64,000 nt of DNA from Austropuccinia psidii (lineage: Eukaryota > Basidiomycota > Pucciniomycetes > Pucciniales > Sphaerophragmiaceae). Location: the NCBI GenBank assembly GCA_023105745.1, contig JALGQZ010000009.1, positions 41,845,359 through 41,909,358 of the forward strand. Direction: 5' to 3'. The position numbers and the translations under genes were made by a program. The notes below the pieces were generated by a model, which saw only the letters and a list, made by a program, of their open reading frames with translations, was not told where the DNA came from and did not search any database. Shown one piece after another: positions 35,560 through 48,830 of this stretch (its first letter is position 1; the number at the start of each line of letters is the position of its first letter).

Positions 35560-36960
35560 GATTAAAGAATTCTGTGCCAATGTCTGTGACACATATCCAT
35601 TCTATATGATGTTCTTCCTGTGGTACCCATTCTGGGTTTTCAGATGTACTTTTTAAAGCCCATCCACTAAGACAATCTAAATTCTTTTTAATATTTCCCT
35701 ATTTATGAACCATAGTCATATTTCTGCTATATTCTTGGATAGCAATCTACCATCTTAACATATGTCTATTTGGTGTATTCATGTTCAATAAAGATTTTAT
35801 AGCATTACAGTCTGTGATGACATCAAACACTGCTCTATCCAAATAGTATTATAACTTTTCTAGAGCCTGCACTGAGGAAAGAAATCCCATTTTTATTTCT
35901 ACATATCTTGCTTCTGTTGGCTTAATTTTCCTTGAAATGAAGAAAATTGGTCCCTCAACAGGTATATCATTTATGTTTTGTGTCTGGTGTAGTGAAGCAC
36001 CTAATCCTTCTTAACAATAATCAATTTACCATTTGAAAGGTAATTTACAATCTGTCTTTAAAAGAAATGGGGAGTTTTTGAGGACTTTTTTCAGTTCCTC
36101 ATATGCTTTAACTCTTTCCTCAGTTATTTCATAGACTTTCTGTTGGTCACAGAGTTTATACAAGGATTTGGCAATTCTTGCAAAGTTTTTTATATTCTTC
36201 CTGTAATAACCAGCCAATCCTAGAAATGATTCCATTTATTTCTTGGCTTGGGGCATTGGTTTTAGTAGTACTTCTGCTACTTTGTTTTCTAATGCAAAAT
36301 GACATTTTTTCAAGGAAATATTCATATTTACTTGCACTATATTTTTTACGACTCTTTTAAGTCTTTTTAAGTGATTTTCCCAAGTTTCTGAGCAAACTAT
36401 GATATCATCAAGGTAGACAATTAACCATCCTTCTTATAATTCTTCAGGAAATATGGTATTCATCAGTCATTGATAATAGGAAGGTGCATTTTTTATACCA
36501 AAAGGAACTCTTAGGTATTCATATATGTCACAATAGACTATTATCATTAGTAGTTTTTTGGAATTTTCTGTTAAGATATTTTGGTGCAAACCCTTTAGAG
36601 CATCAATGGATGTAATGAGCTTAGCTTGTACCAATTGTGTTAATTTCTTATGGATTCTGTGTATTGGATATCTGTAAGGGATAGTGTAGGTATCTAAAGC
36701 TCTCAAGTCTCCTACCATCCTTGATGTTCCATTATGCCAGGTTATAATAACAGGTGTAGTTACCTCTACCTGTTCCTTATGTACTACTTTCATTAGTACC
36801 CCAAATTCCATTAATTCTTCAATATGTACCTCTAGGGCCTCTCTAGCACTTGGGCTAGCTGGGTAAGCTGGTCTTCTCAACCAGGGTGGATGAGGTTTTC
36901 CAAATTTAGAATAATTTCTAATTCCTGTCTAATTATAGCACATAGTGGTTATTTTTCAGT
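35560..36960 (-). pseudogene. Reverse transcriptase and RNase H (broken)
   Basis: RRPAYPASPSAREALEVHI near 36880 starts the RT region, followed by TTPVIITWHNG, LRALDTYTIPYRYP (usually FRALNTYTIPDRYP) and VPFGIKNAPSYYQ (to 36467). The active-site YLDD lies at 36404-36415. [16 protein letters not shown] (about 36175-36225) is the linker into the RNase H domain. RNase H shows [16 protein letters not shown] and [14 protein letters not shown] around 35740-35880. There are numerous stops, several at positions where Trp or Gln is usual. Confidence 0.92.
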
Positions 36961-37097
36961 TTCAAAGCCATTTTTTTATTTAAATAAAAGATAAATCAAT
37001 TTTTGTTTCATTTTTTCTGTTAATTAATTATTGAATTCTGCCTCTGTAAGGTGTTCACTTATGGATAGATGTTTTTCTGGGCTTCTATCTTCATCTT

Positions 37098-37540
37098 TTA
37101 TGGAAGTAATTTGGTTTTTGTTGTTTGAAAAACCAATTTTTTTCTTTTATTGTCTCCTATGGTAAAATATCTGTCTTTTTGGTTAGAGATGTCTATACCA
37201 TAGATTGATGAGTAATCATTTCTAAGTAGCAAATGGTTACTAGTACAGTTGTCCATTACTGAAAACTCTAATTTTACTCTTATCCATTGGGAAGGGTGAG
37301 GAAAAATTAGTGTTAAGTCAATTATTTTAAGGGGCTTCATGCTTTCACTTTCACTGCTAAGCTTGACCCCTTGTGTTGGTTCTAAGTTTTTCTTCTCAAA
37401 CTGGTATAATTGTTTGTAAATAACTTAAAATAACACAGGTACAGTATGCTCCTGTGTCAAAATTAGCTTTTTCCTCTTGTTTTTAAACCATGAAAATACT
37501 TATACTTGAATTTCCAGTTGTATACCTCATTCCTTTTGCA
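37098..37540 (-). pseudogene. Aspartic protease (broken)
   Basis: KANFDTGAYCTCV gives the catalytic D-T-G at 37450-37458. Downstream, after stops, come IDLTLIFPHP, the NHLLLRNDYSSIYGIDI segment (the flap and ILGNDYL region of retroviral-type proteases; here LLRN replaces ILGN) and KDRYFTIGDNKRK. It processes Gag-Pol in intact relatives. Confidence 0.88.
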
Positions 37541-37599
37541 GGTTTGGTGTGGTGATCTTGTATGTCTGTGAGGCTTCTATTAGATGTTCCAGCTTGTGG

Positions 37600-39915
37600 T
37601 AAGTTTGAATTTACATCTGTTACTTCATATATTAATTCAATATTATTAATTTTTGCATCAATTTAATTAATTCCATCACCTTCAGAAGTTTCTGACTCTT
37701 CAGTGTCTTTTTCGGAGTCAGATTCATCTTCTTTATCATTGTGGTCTTCTGTTTCCACATTTTCATTTATTTGTGCCTTTTTAAGAAAATTATTAGATAA
37801 GTGTCCAATACCACCTCATTTCTAGAATTCTATCTGCTCATTAGTATTGGGTGTATTGGGTTTGAAAATGTATCTTTATTTATGTTTCTTAATAAATGGT
37901 TTATTTGGACTTTTGATATCCAATTTCTTCCATTTTTTGCCAGTTTTGGTTCTTGTCACTATATCCTCTTCTGTAGAACACAGTTCTATGCCTCTTCTTA
38001 TGGAATTTTCCAATTATCCTCCACATTTTCTGATTGTTTTCACGCACACCATCTTTTGTGACTTTTCTGGATACAGTGAATTCAATATTTCAACTTATTT
38101 TAAGAAAAAAGTTAAACGCTTATCCTTATCTTGGTCAAAGAAGGAATTTTCAAATTAATTTTCTATTTTGTACCTCCAACCATCATTTCCCCATTTGGTG
38201 ATTATTTTATTTTTCCACTAAGACCAGGTTTTTTTTCCATTTGTTTGTCTTATACCATAAGGCCATCTTTTTTCAGATTATTACCATAATGAATGTAATC
38301 TTTCAGTGATCCCTTCATCTGTTATGGCATAATCCTCTTGTAACATGTTAATTTCTTTAATAAAGAACATTTGGTCATATTCACCTTCACCTGTTAATCT
38401 TGGACATTCTTTAAGTTGAGTTGCTTCCTTCAATAATACTTTATTGTTGTCTTGATGACTTAAGTATGTTACTGATGGGTTTTTGATTTCCTCTTTTGGT
38501 TTGACAGTACTTTATATGTGAGAAAATGGGGTTGATAACTTTGGCATATTTGAGTCAGCCTAATTTGTTTTATCCATTCTCTCAGTGATAACTCTTATTC
38601 CACTTTGAATTTCATCTTTGAGATTCATTCTTGCTTCATCACTTTTTTCTACATGGTCTAGAAGAAATTTTCAGTGTTCTTTAGTCTTTTCTTCAAATTT
38701 TTGAACAGAAATACTTAATTTATTCAGTTTTTCTGTCAGATTGTCAATACTCTCATCATAATTGATTGTCAAAGTTTTTTCTTTGATATCTTTTATGCCC
38801 TTATACAAGTCTTGTTTTCCTTGTATTAATTTCTGAGTATTGTCAATTAAGACTTTTGGCTTATTATTTTTAACCATAAATTTAATTCTGTCTATTTCTT
38901 TTTTTTTTGTACAAAAATTTTGTTAAAGATGATAAAATGATATTTATTTCTTTTAAAGATAATAAAATGTTTTTGATGTCAGTTAGAGGTAATATAATAT
39001 TTTCAATTGCTGTTAAAGTATTTACAACATAAAGAGAACAAGTCATTTTCTTGATAAATGGGGTTGTCTCATTTTTTGTTCCTCTTTGTCCTTGAATTCC
39101 ATAAAGGTTCTGGCCATTTTGAAGAAATTTTCCATGTCATCTTTTTGGATTCTTGGAATTCTGTGACTTGGGGAATATGGTTTCCTCCAGTTCTTTTTCT
39201 TGTTCTTCTTCCCTTCTTGGGGAGGTTGGCTGGTAGCAGCTACTGGGGCTTATTCTTTTTAGTGTGCCATTATTTTATGTTTTTGATTTGAGGCTTGTAT
39301 GACAGTGTATTCTATCCATTGGAGTATCTAACTATTTCCTCCCCTTTGAGGAACACTTTCAGGATGTGCCAGGAGTTTACCACTCTTTGGCAGATTTGTG
39401 GCCACATTTCCTAATCCTTTTCCTTGTACACCATGTAGTACCGATTTTAATGGCTAATTTAGATGTATATCTGAGACCTCTGAATGTGATTTTTATCTGT
39501 TATAGTTTCTCATACTTAATTCCAACTCTGGTTCAGAGATTATGGGTATTTCTGGGGCTTGCCTTTGGGATAAGGCACTTCCTTGTGTGAATTCTGTTCC
39601 ACTGGGGATTTTTCCCTTTATTTTACCTTTTGAAGGATCAATTCTACTTCTGGTTCCAGCTCCATCTGATTTTATGGAGTATTGGGACCCTCTTTCAGTA
39701 GTCATATTAGAGAAAATGAAAGATAAGAAGTATTAGTATTACGAGTTTAAGAGAGTTACTCACCTTCAGACTCCTGAACAGTGGGGCCTGGAAAAACTAA
39801 TTTATTAGCTTTTCTTTTCTTATTGAAAACTGGTGTTGGAGAACTTGGGAAATCTCATTCCACTAATCTCTAAACAGTGGTCTGATTGTTGTCTTTTGGG
39901 TTGTCTGCAAACACT
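37600..39915 (-). pseudogene. Gag (broken), with a possible leader intron
   Basis: MTTERGSQYSIKSDGAGTRS starts at 39705. A coiled-coil-like helix (KLNKLSISVQKFEEKTKEH) lies at 38671-38877. A degenerate CCHC knuckle lies at about 37790-37840 (CGGIGHLSNNF, last Cys lost), followed by an acidic tail (KEDESDSEKDTEESETSE) towards 37690. Upstream of 39764 the minus strand also reads protein-like sequence (PSSPTPVFNKKRKANKLVFP) up to GAAG|GTGAGT at 39763-39758, with a TACTAATAC branch-like motif at 39731-39739. A spliced 5' exon is therefore possible. Stops interrupt most of the rest. Confidence 0.8.
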
Positions 39916-40385
39916 AAAAAAGACAAATAAATATAAGTATTTTTATAAAAGTCGTATTTTTTGAGAAGATATGGCAATTTTGACATGAAAATTGATTTTG
40001 AATCTTTTTAAATAAATGAAATGAATAAAAAGGAATAAAAATAATTTTTTAATGTGGCTTTTCTTTTCCATTATTTTTTCTATATTCTTTATTTTTTAAA
40101 GAATAAAATGAAAATGAGAATGATTATTTTGAAAATTGAATTATAAAATAACTTTATTTTCAATCTGCAAATATCTTTTATAATGACTAGAGTCACTCAA
40201 AGAAATTTCTTGCAAGTATAAGGATGTGAAGGACCAGGTGTAAGACAGAACAATTGCTTTCCAAATTCCTCAATAGATTTTATGATCAATAAATATAAGA
40301 AGTTATATAAGTTAATGATTATAAAGATAATTTGATATTGGATAAAACCAATTTAAATCTTTTTAAAGGTCTTTTAAGTAAATAT

Positions 40386-40401
40386 CACAGACAGCCCCCC
40401 A
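40386..40401 (-). other. Primer binding site candidate
   Basis: The minus strand reads TGGGGGGCTGTCTGTG two bases after the 5' LTR end, the expected position and TGG start for a tRNA primer. I cannot name the tRNA. Confidence 0.5.
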
Positions 40402-40403
40402 AA

Positions 40404-42145
40404 TTTAAGGTTTGACTATAAAACAATAAGTAAGTATTACTAATATTTTACTTATTGTACTCTGAATTTCCTTATCAAAGTAATGAATAGGATAAAGAAT
40501 AATTATTATAATCATTGCATAAAATATTTTTATTATTGAATAAATATATTAATACATTTATGGCAATCTATTATTGTTACAAACAAATAATAAATGTGTG
40601 AAAAATTGTTTTTTATTAATAAAGAGACAATTCATCACAATAACTTTACTAATATCAAATTTATATATTAATATAAATACTATTTATATTAATGAAGAAT
40701 TATCAAGAATAATAATAAAGAGAGATATAACCTACTTTCAACACTTAATATAATGATTTTAAAGTATTTTATGCCAAATAATTTAAATAAAACTTATTCA
40801 AATTGTATTTATAGAAGAAATAAAGAAATTACCAATTTTATTGATTTTACCTGGAATTAAAGATCTAGAGAGAAATTTAACAAAACCAATTTAAATAATA
40901 GTTTAATCACACCAAAATTTATGCTTAATATAAATATGAACTTTAGTCTTTCATAATATATCAGAATTATATAAAAATGATAAAGTTATTACTTTTGGTT
41001 TTGATATTATAGTGTTTTTGTTACCTCTGAGGGGAAAATAGAGGTAAAAAGGGCTCTATATATAGTAAAATCCTCCCTCCTAGAATCAAGAAGGCTTCTA
41101 GTAGATCTGTACTGCTGGTATCCACTGGAATTGATCAGTATTTTAAGCTTTAGTGATGGCTACATTATCATTAAACCCTCTTATCTCATTATTATGCCAT
41201 TATTTAGAGCTATCACTATAAATCCAAGTTTTCTGACATCATAGGCTTTTCACAAGCCTGAGCTTTGTGGATTTTCTTAGTATGAATCATAATATAATAT
41301 TATTCACAAGCTCTTTCACTTATATAACTGTTTAAGCTAAAATAAGATCATAATGAGTGATCATAAATGATCAAATTCAAGCTTAAACTTTGATCCTTCA
41401 TAACTTTTGATTCATACATGCTACAGCCATTCAGAAAGTGAATTCTGATAGATTGGAATGGCATTAATAAGCTTCCAAGAGAATTTTATTATAGCATCAA
41501 AAATATATTTTTCATTATTTTTCTTTTAACTCATCTTTTCTATCAAAATTTACTATTTTAAACTTCAAACCATGATTTCAAGGGGTTATACCTTGAATAT
41601 AATGATGTGAATTAAATAATTCTTCAAGTATAGACCAGTAGAATCTGAATAATTTTTTTTAAGTTTGGACCACTTTTACAACAAATTGGTTAATATATTT
41701 TCTTATTTTGCTCAATCAAACATTATAAGTTATAGCCTTGTTTATAACTTTCCAAAAAAAGTTTATATCTGTATTCTGAAAGTAGGCACATGGTAACCTT
41801 ATTTTTTGGCTAAACTCCTTATAATGCATATTTCAAAATATTTGTGCTGAAAACCATGAATATGGGTTCTGATCATAAAAGTGCATATATTCAGGGTATC
41901 TCAGAAAGTATCAACCTCCCAGATATGACATGAAATTTTATATGTGTAGTTTTTCATGGGGAGTCCACTGGTGTTATTTTTCCACATTTTTATTCATTTT
42001 ATTCTGTGATAATCAAAGTTTTATGATCCTTTATGGCAGTTTAACTTATTTTAAGCTAATGGTTTCAATTCTTATTATTAAAATAAGTATGTAAAAGTTG
42101 TTTTGTGACCTTTTTGGATATGTGTTCATATCTCAAAGGCTCAAA
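40404..42145 (-). repeat. 5' LTR of the chromovirus (LTR-A)
   Basis: 1742 bp, collinear with the 32172-33931 copy. Both termini are eroded: TT instead of TG at the plus-strand start and CAAA instead of CACA at the end. The TATA box CTATATATAG is intact at 41056-41065, next to TCCTCCCTCC. Confidence 0.88.
41056..41065 (-). promoter_or_regulatory. TATA box in the 5' LTR
   Basis: CTATATATAG in the same context as at 32855 (AGGTAAAAAG.GCTCTATATATAGTAA on the plus strand). It would drive minus-strand gag-pol transcription. Confidence 0.5.
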
Positions 42146-45100
42146 CCATCTATTTTTCTCATATTACTCTTTTTTTTTCATAGTGCATATTTTTCCAATT
42201 AATTGAAGTAATTTTTTGATTTATTAGTCTTTTGAAACTGGGTTGGAACTTATATTTTTTATAGTTTTCTATTTTATATTATAGCAGTGTGCTCTGTAAT
42301 TATTTTCAGTGTAAACAAAGATTAAAATTTCTGCATCAATGATCCCTTTGAGCCTTAAAATAAAAATTCATCAAAGGTTCAACAAAGCTTCCAGTATCAG
42401 TATGGACTATGATCTCCATGCAAATTATCTTTTGAATGAAAAAAATACAAATTACAAAAGACCAAAATTGAGGAATTATTTTTATTTGAATAAGATAAAT
42501 GAGCTTTAATCATTAACAAAATTTATGGGCTTCATTAATGGTACAAGAAATTATAAAATGAAAATAAAGCTGATATTATGAAAATCTCAATGAAAAAGGA
42601 AGAAAATTTTTATTTTGTGTACATTTTTTATTTTACAAATAATTACATCAAAGCCAAAGTTTTTCACTTTTTATTTCCTTCATTTTGGAATCAAAAAGAC
42701 TATTCAAAGCTTAGAAAATGGAAAATTATTATCCTTGAGATGTGGAGTTTCTCAAGGATTAGAATTTTTCCAAGAAACCTTTCCAATGTACAATACAAAT
42801 TAATAGTATCATGTATCAATAATAAGTAAGTGATAAATTAAAATAAAGGCTCTCTTTGTTACACAAACTGTAATTTCCTCATCAAGGCCTCAAAGACAAA
42901 TAGAAGTTCCAAAAGTCAGAAGATTTAGATAGGGTATATTATTTATAGTAGATTATAGTTTAATTCATATGAAGATAGAATTGAAAGGTTTTTTTATTAA
43001 GCCGAATTCTTCAATATATTCCATATAATATAATATATATTTATTATATACAATCAAAAAAAAAATATTGGAGATTCTGTAATATTTGATAGGCTTTGAA
43101 GAGCTTGGGATATCAAATAAAAATACTTGGAAAACCCCTATATAGAGGAAGGATGAAAGCTTATGCTATTTTGGCTCTAGATAATTTTAAAATGAAACAC
43201 CTGCTCTTAGGCCCAGCCACTTCTCTAATGGTTAATGGAACTGAAATAGTAAACAATCTCCCTTGAGCTAGTATTTAAATAAGGAATGATATATAAACTG
43301 ATAGGTTTTGTTTTAAAATTAAAGCAAAAGTAAAAAATGATGCCCAAAAGAATTTTTTTGGATTCTCCCTTCCCAGACCTCCATTTCAGTCTCTCTGGAA
43401 AATCATATTTTTTTTGAGATTACCATTTTCTCTTCATAAAGTCTCTCCTTTTTTTACATATTTATTTTTCTTTTTTCTTTTCAATTTGATTGATTTTTTT
43501 ATTAAATTATCTTTTTTTCACTCATTAATTATTTCCTTTTTCTTTTAAACAATGCAGATTCAATATTGTTATACAAACACACCTAACAATGAATTCCCAA
43601 TTCAAACTCAAAACAATTTCCCAAATTTTCTTGATGATACAGGAAGAAGTTTCCTTTTATCCTTTGAATTGGTAACCCACAACCCAAGTAAATGGTATTT
43701 GATATGGTAGCCAATTTCTAGACTGAATCAAGTACGTCCATCAGACAGAATTAAGTGCAGAAGATGGTCAACAATTGGTAGATAGTTTGATAAAACGATA
43801 GAGCCAAATATTACTAGCGGTGGCTAGGAATATAACAAAAGAGATATTGAAGATTATAGTAAGAAAAGAATGAAATATATTAGGAAAGAGTCTGTGTTTG
43901 AAACCAATAGATACTGTTTGAAATGCACAGCAAACTGGAGTTGTATTTACTCACAATGGTGTTCCTATTAGCTTGTGGAACATTTTTTACTTTATTTTTT
44001 TGATCATTTTGTAAAAATGTCTTTATTAATTTAGCAAAATATCACATTATCATGTATGAAATCTCAAAATCATGGAAAAACATTCTTTGAATTACATGCA
44101 TGGAAATAATTGAATTATTTGTATTATTACTGATACTTATTATTATGTAAATTTAATCAATAAGAGTTATCTAATCAGCCTTGAAAACTTAGTAATAATT
44201 AATTTAGAAATCTTAAATTTCTTCCCATTCTTGAAATCCTGATCCCAATAAGCAAAAAACACAGAGGGACCATGCAAAAATTAAGTTTTCCTGAAAAAAA
44301 GTCCAAAACTGTGCTTCATGGAACTGTCCAACAGCACAAAAAGTCAAAATTACTTGACAGTAAGCTTGAAAATAAAATTAAATGTAATCTTCAATCTTTT
44401 TGGTATTACATTTCAGGAAAATCTACTTTGTATTTTTAATTTTTCTTAATAATACCTGGTACTAATTAGATTGAAGTTTTTTTCATTGATACTTTTGGTA
44501 ATATATCTGTTTGAATTCCATTTGAAAATAATTTGGTTGGTTTTTGTTGGAATATTGTTTTTATATAGCAAAAGCTGAGTATGAGATATGTTATATTTTT
44601 ATCAGATTTATATTTTTTTTATAATTCCAAAAGGTATTGATAGCTTTTTCAATTTTATTATATTTTTTATTTATATATTCAAAAGTAATAAATTAAGATT
44701 ACTGTGAAGTCTGTAACCATCAAAATTATTAAAATTAAGGATTCATTTTTAACCATCAAAGAGAATATTTTTTTCTTAAATAATATTTAATTCATTAATA
44801 GTCAAAATGTAATTTCAAAAAACTGAGGATTTATAAAACTGAATTGAGAAAGATAAATTATGTTCAAAATTATTCCAACCAATTTTTGAATTTTTTTAAT
44901 AACAAAAATAAGAAGAAGGGAAACATGAAGATTCTTCTCCTTCTTCTTCTTCTTCTTCTTCTGCTGCGGCTGCTGATGATGATGATTATGATGACTATGA
45001 CAATGGTGATTCTGATGTTACAATTTCAAAAAAATATATAAAATAAAGGTGAATATTATCCAAAAGAAATGTTCATTTTTGAAAAAAGAACCCAAAAAAA

Positions 45101-48100
45101 ACCTCATTTTTTCAAAATGAAATGAAAATTAGTTCCTAAAACTTAGTTTCATTAAAATAGGTTTCAGCTTGAATGAGTTTAAGGAAAGGAAATCAGATAT
45201 AATCTTACTTGAGAAAGAGAAATTTGATACCAAAAAGATTTATTGAGAAGAAATGGATCAATAATGTTGTGTTGAATTTCAATTAAGTTACGTTAAAAAA
45301 ATAGTCCTCAAAGAGAAAAGAAAAGAAAAAGTTGTATTTGGAAGTTGAGTGAAAACTTGAAAATAATTAAATTCAACCCAACCCAAAAATAAAACCAAAA
45401 TTAGATTTTTGAATAAAATTTCCTCCATATGAGCTTATAATTAGCTTATGAAATGAAATGAATTGTTTGAGATTAAAGTAATACATCGCTATATTTATTT
45501 TATAACAACACTAAGCTCAGGAGCCCATGGATTGATTAGATAATAAATATTCTTTGTTTATTCATGCGTTATATAATTAAAATTGATTCATTTATACATA
45601 AATACATCACTTTTAATCACCATTCACTTTTTATTAATAAATTCAAGTATATTCACAAACACAGAAATTTTCCTAATTGAGATTAAAGCTTCTATAGTGT
45701 TATCCATTTGGAATTTCTTTTTCTTCAGCTCAAATTCCTTTTGTAACTTTCCTTTTTTAAATTCTTGTTTCCTATGTTGTTTTTTATTGTCAGACTGAGT
45801 TTAATTTTCTTATTTCACCTCTTTAAAGCTTTTAATTTCCTTCATTTTTGTCTTCTCTTCAAACCATTCTTCTTTTCCCCACTCCAAACAGGCATGTCAA
45901 TTTACCTCTCAATGTAAAAAAATATTTTGTCAGAAAAATCAAATTATATATTTATATTCCAAATATATACCTTTTTGGAAATATTCATGAGAATTTTCAT
46001 ATCTTAGTGCAAAAAATGGTGATCTTGTTAAGGTTGGTCATAGGTGCTTCATTTTGCTTCTGTGATTAAAGATTAAGAATGGAATCAACAAGGATCATAT
46101 CTAAGAATCCACACAGAGTCATAATTTGGGTTTCATTTCTAATAATTGAAGTATCATTGTCAAAAAGGGGAAAATTATCAACCTGTGAATGAAAAATATT
46201 TCTACTCTGTTGATCCAAAATTGAATTCCATAATATCATGAAACCATGAGAAAAAATTATGATTTAAGCTTATGGATTTTATTTTATTCTTCTCATTTTG
46301 ATTTGAGCCTTTTAGGTCTTGAAATTAATAACCAGCGATGGGAGCTATACTGGGTTTGTGACCAGAGATTGAGTCCATTTCAAAAAAGCAGGGACACATA
46401 ATTTGAATTTTATAATTAATTGAATGAATAAATTTACTCTCATCCTATTGAGTTACTCCTGCTGAAGTAAATTTCTCAAATTTTATGTCTGCCATACATT
46501 TATTTATTTATTTCTACCATCAATTATAAATTCTTCTAGAACTAAGGTTCAATCTGTGAAGGAAATTCTTATTTACCTCAATTGACATAAGTTTGAAGTC
46601 ATTTTGATTTAATAAAGGGAAGCCTCCTATATAGACTGAACTATTAGTACCAAAACATACCTCAAATATTTATTCGATTGATATAAAATCAATAATTGTT
46701 CAATAATCAGAACAAATTAACTGACTCAATAGATTATAAATGCTGGAAGTTGTCTTAATAGTGGAATTTATTGGTTATATTTTGAGTTGGGAATTAATAT
46801 ATGATGAAATAAATAGACAAGGAGAATATGTTTTTAGGAGAAATTAGGAATGATTAATTGATTCAAGCATGAATCATAGGCTTAAAAATCAAGCATAAAT
46901 AGTGAATTGTACTTTGGGTTAATCTTGGTATGGGAAATCCTAGAGGAATTTTATTTTTGCATTAAACCAAGAATATCATGTAAAAGAAAATTTAATTTAC
47001 ACATCAACAGCCTGCTTTAATGTATAATTCGAGGGTTATATTTCATACATTTGACTCCCATACCAGTTAAATTGTCTAAATATTATTTTTCTGATATTTT
47101 TGTGATTAAATCGCGTTAGAAAATAAATTACTCCTGAGTTATTACTCCTTGTTTTGAGAATAATTTGTTTCACAAAATATTATAGCTTTCTTTATGTTCC
47201 ATAATATCTAGAATTCTTATTCTGTTTTTTCTTTTAATAATGATATTAGTGGTGTTATCATTGAATTAGTACTTGAATATGAAATTTTAACATTTCCATA
47301 ATGTTTTTTTTGGTAAAAAGCATTATTAAATATATATCCTAGCTGGTACTATATGAGTTTATTTTTTTTATGACTAGAATGATTTATTAGATTAGTTATT
47401 GCTTCTACATAGCTAATAGGTGACTTCATGGATAAAATACTAATAAAGATAATTAATTATTATTATCTTAGTTTTATTTCAATTATTCTTCAGTAAAAGT
47501 TTAGTAAAATAATTTAAAGATGGTACATCTTTATATACTGTCACATGCCTTCTTCTTAAAAATTTATTAAGTTAGTTTTTGTTATGAATTTTATTGTTTA
47601 ATGTATCAAATAAGCTGTTTTTAAGATTTCATCAATACTGTAAATTGAAATGAGATCATAAAGAGGTTTTTAAGCCTGAACATAATAGCTATGTGGTAAC
47701 TGAATAGGTGTAAAGAAATTCAAATGGTGAATCCGAGTCTCAAAGAGTTAAATTGATTGAATCTCATTGAATGTGATATATTTCTAACTTGAAAAACATT
47801 ATCTGATTTAATTGAAAGATTTGATATTGAATTACTAGATACAAGATTTAATTATTAAGATTTAGTTACATTTCATGACACAAAGGCCTATGTAGGGTTC
47901 CTTCAAGCATTAATCTCATGATTTTTCAGGTAAAAATCTGTTTTACCAAATTTAGAGATCAAAATCTCTTAATTTAGGAAGCAGTAATTACTTATTTTTG
48001 CTCCATTTTTAATATAAATTGACTTTTCTCTCATGGCTTCAGAGTTGAGGGAGGCTGAATCGAAAATATGTTCGAGATAAGTTTTTTCTTTGTTACATAG

Positions 48101-48480
48101 AAGCCAATAAAAGATGTCAATCTATATTCACCTTTTTGGCTTCTTTGATTTTGTCATATACTATGCAGTTGGTTCTTTTTTTTATTTAACCCATAAACAG
48201 TGCCATTATTTCAGGGGAAGTGATATAAAGCTGACTCAAACACCCCTTTCAGAAACTTAATCCCATTTTGTGTGAATGGAAATTGAAGTTTATGCAAAAA
48301 TGAAAAAACTCATAAGCTAAATTTGTGCGTTAGACCCTGATAGGATCCATGTGGGCCTTTAAGGTACTATAAGATAGCTAAATAACACAAGATAATGTTT
48401 AAGATATTTTGTGAAAAGTTGATAAGATATATTATTGAGCTTTTATATTGTTAATAAGTATGTGATTTTCATATCGCCAT
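42146..48480. other. AT-rich stretch, no gene seen
   Basis: Over 6 kb with no supportable gene. A trinucleotide tract at 44929-45015 is listed separately. Short frames (for example 42578-42829 and 45583-45798) are Phe/Ile/Asn/Lys-rich, as expected of random AT-rich DNA. Confidence 0.5.
44929..45015 (+). repeat. Compound trinucleotide tract, protein-like in one frame
   Basis: A (TTC)n run passes into GCTGCGGCTGCT and then GATGATGATGATTATGATG. One forward frame gives SSSSSSSS, AAAA and then DDDDYDDYDNGDSDV, which looks like a disordered acidic linker of a real protein. That frame is open for only about 45 codons (stops on both sides), and there is no recognisable neighbouring exon. It is either a microsatellite or a relic of coding sequence. 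Confidence 0.6.
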
Positions 48481-48830
48481 CACATTCTACATGGAGTCTT
48501 ACATTGGGTTAACTGTGTGAAATCTCTGTAGCTCAAGTCGGAATAATCTTCAGTTGTGGTTTTGAGTATTTGCAGTATAAAAATTTCAAAAGAAGTCAAT
48601 TTTAATTTTATTCCCACTGTATGTGGATTAACCATCATCTTTTGTGTTTTAAGCGATGAATTTGGTGTATTGTTCAAGATTCATGAGAAAACGAAGTATG
48701 CTCAATTTAATTGTGCATGTGTGTTATACAGTTAATGTTAAGCTTATATATGGGCTATGGGGCTTTCAATTGTGTAATAAAAAAATGAATTGAATTGGGC
48801 TGAAATACCTACTAATAGTGATTTTCTACC
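48481..48830 (+). repeat. LTR-B-like fragment
   Basis: Order and wording match the interior of LTR-B at about 1290-1600: TGTGTGAAATCTCTGTAGCTCAA, then TGTATGTGGATTAACCATCAT, TTTTGTGTTTTAA, ATTCATGAGAAA and a GTATTACAT-like block. It is strongly diverged and truncated at both sides. Confidence 0.6.

Larger units (their letters stand above)
32172..42145 (-). mobile_element. Ty3/gypsy chromovirus, about 10 kb, full structure but decayed
   Basis: Read on the minus strand the order is 5' LTR (42145-40404), primer binding site, gag, aspartic protease, reverse transcriptase, RNase H, integrase, chromodomain, polypurine tract and 3' LTR (33931-32172). That is the gene order of chromoviruses (Ty3/gypsy with an integrase chromodomain). 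Many stops and some frameshifts break the coding region, and the two LTRs differ visibly at many sites, so the insertion is old. Flanking pentamers (CTATG and CCATC) no longer match clearly. The protein phrases (for example MTTERGSQYSI at the gag start) are ones I associate with Austropuccinia elements; that is memory, not a search. Confidence 0.9.
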
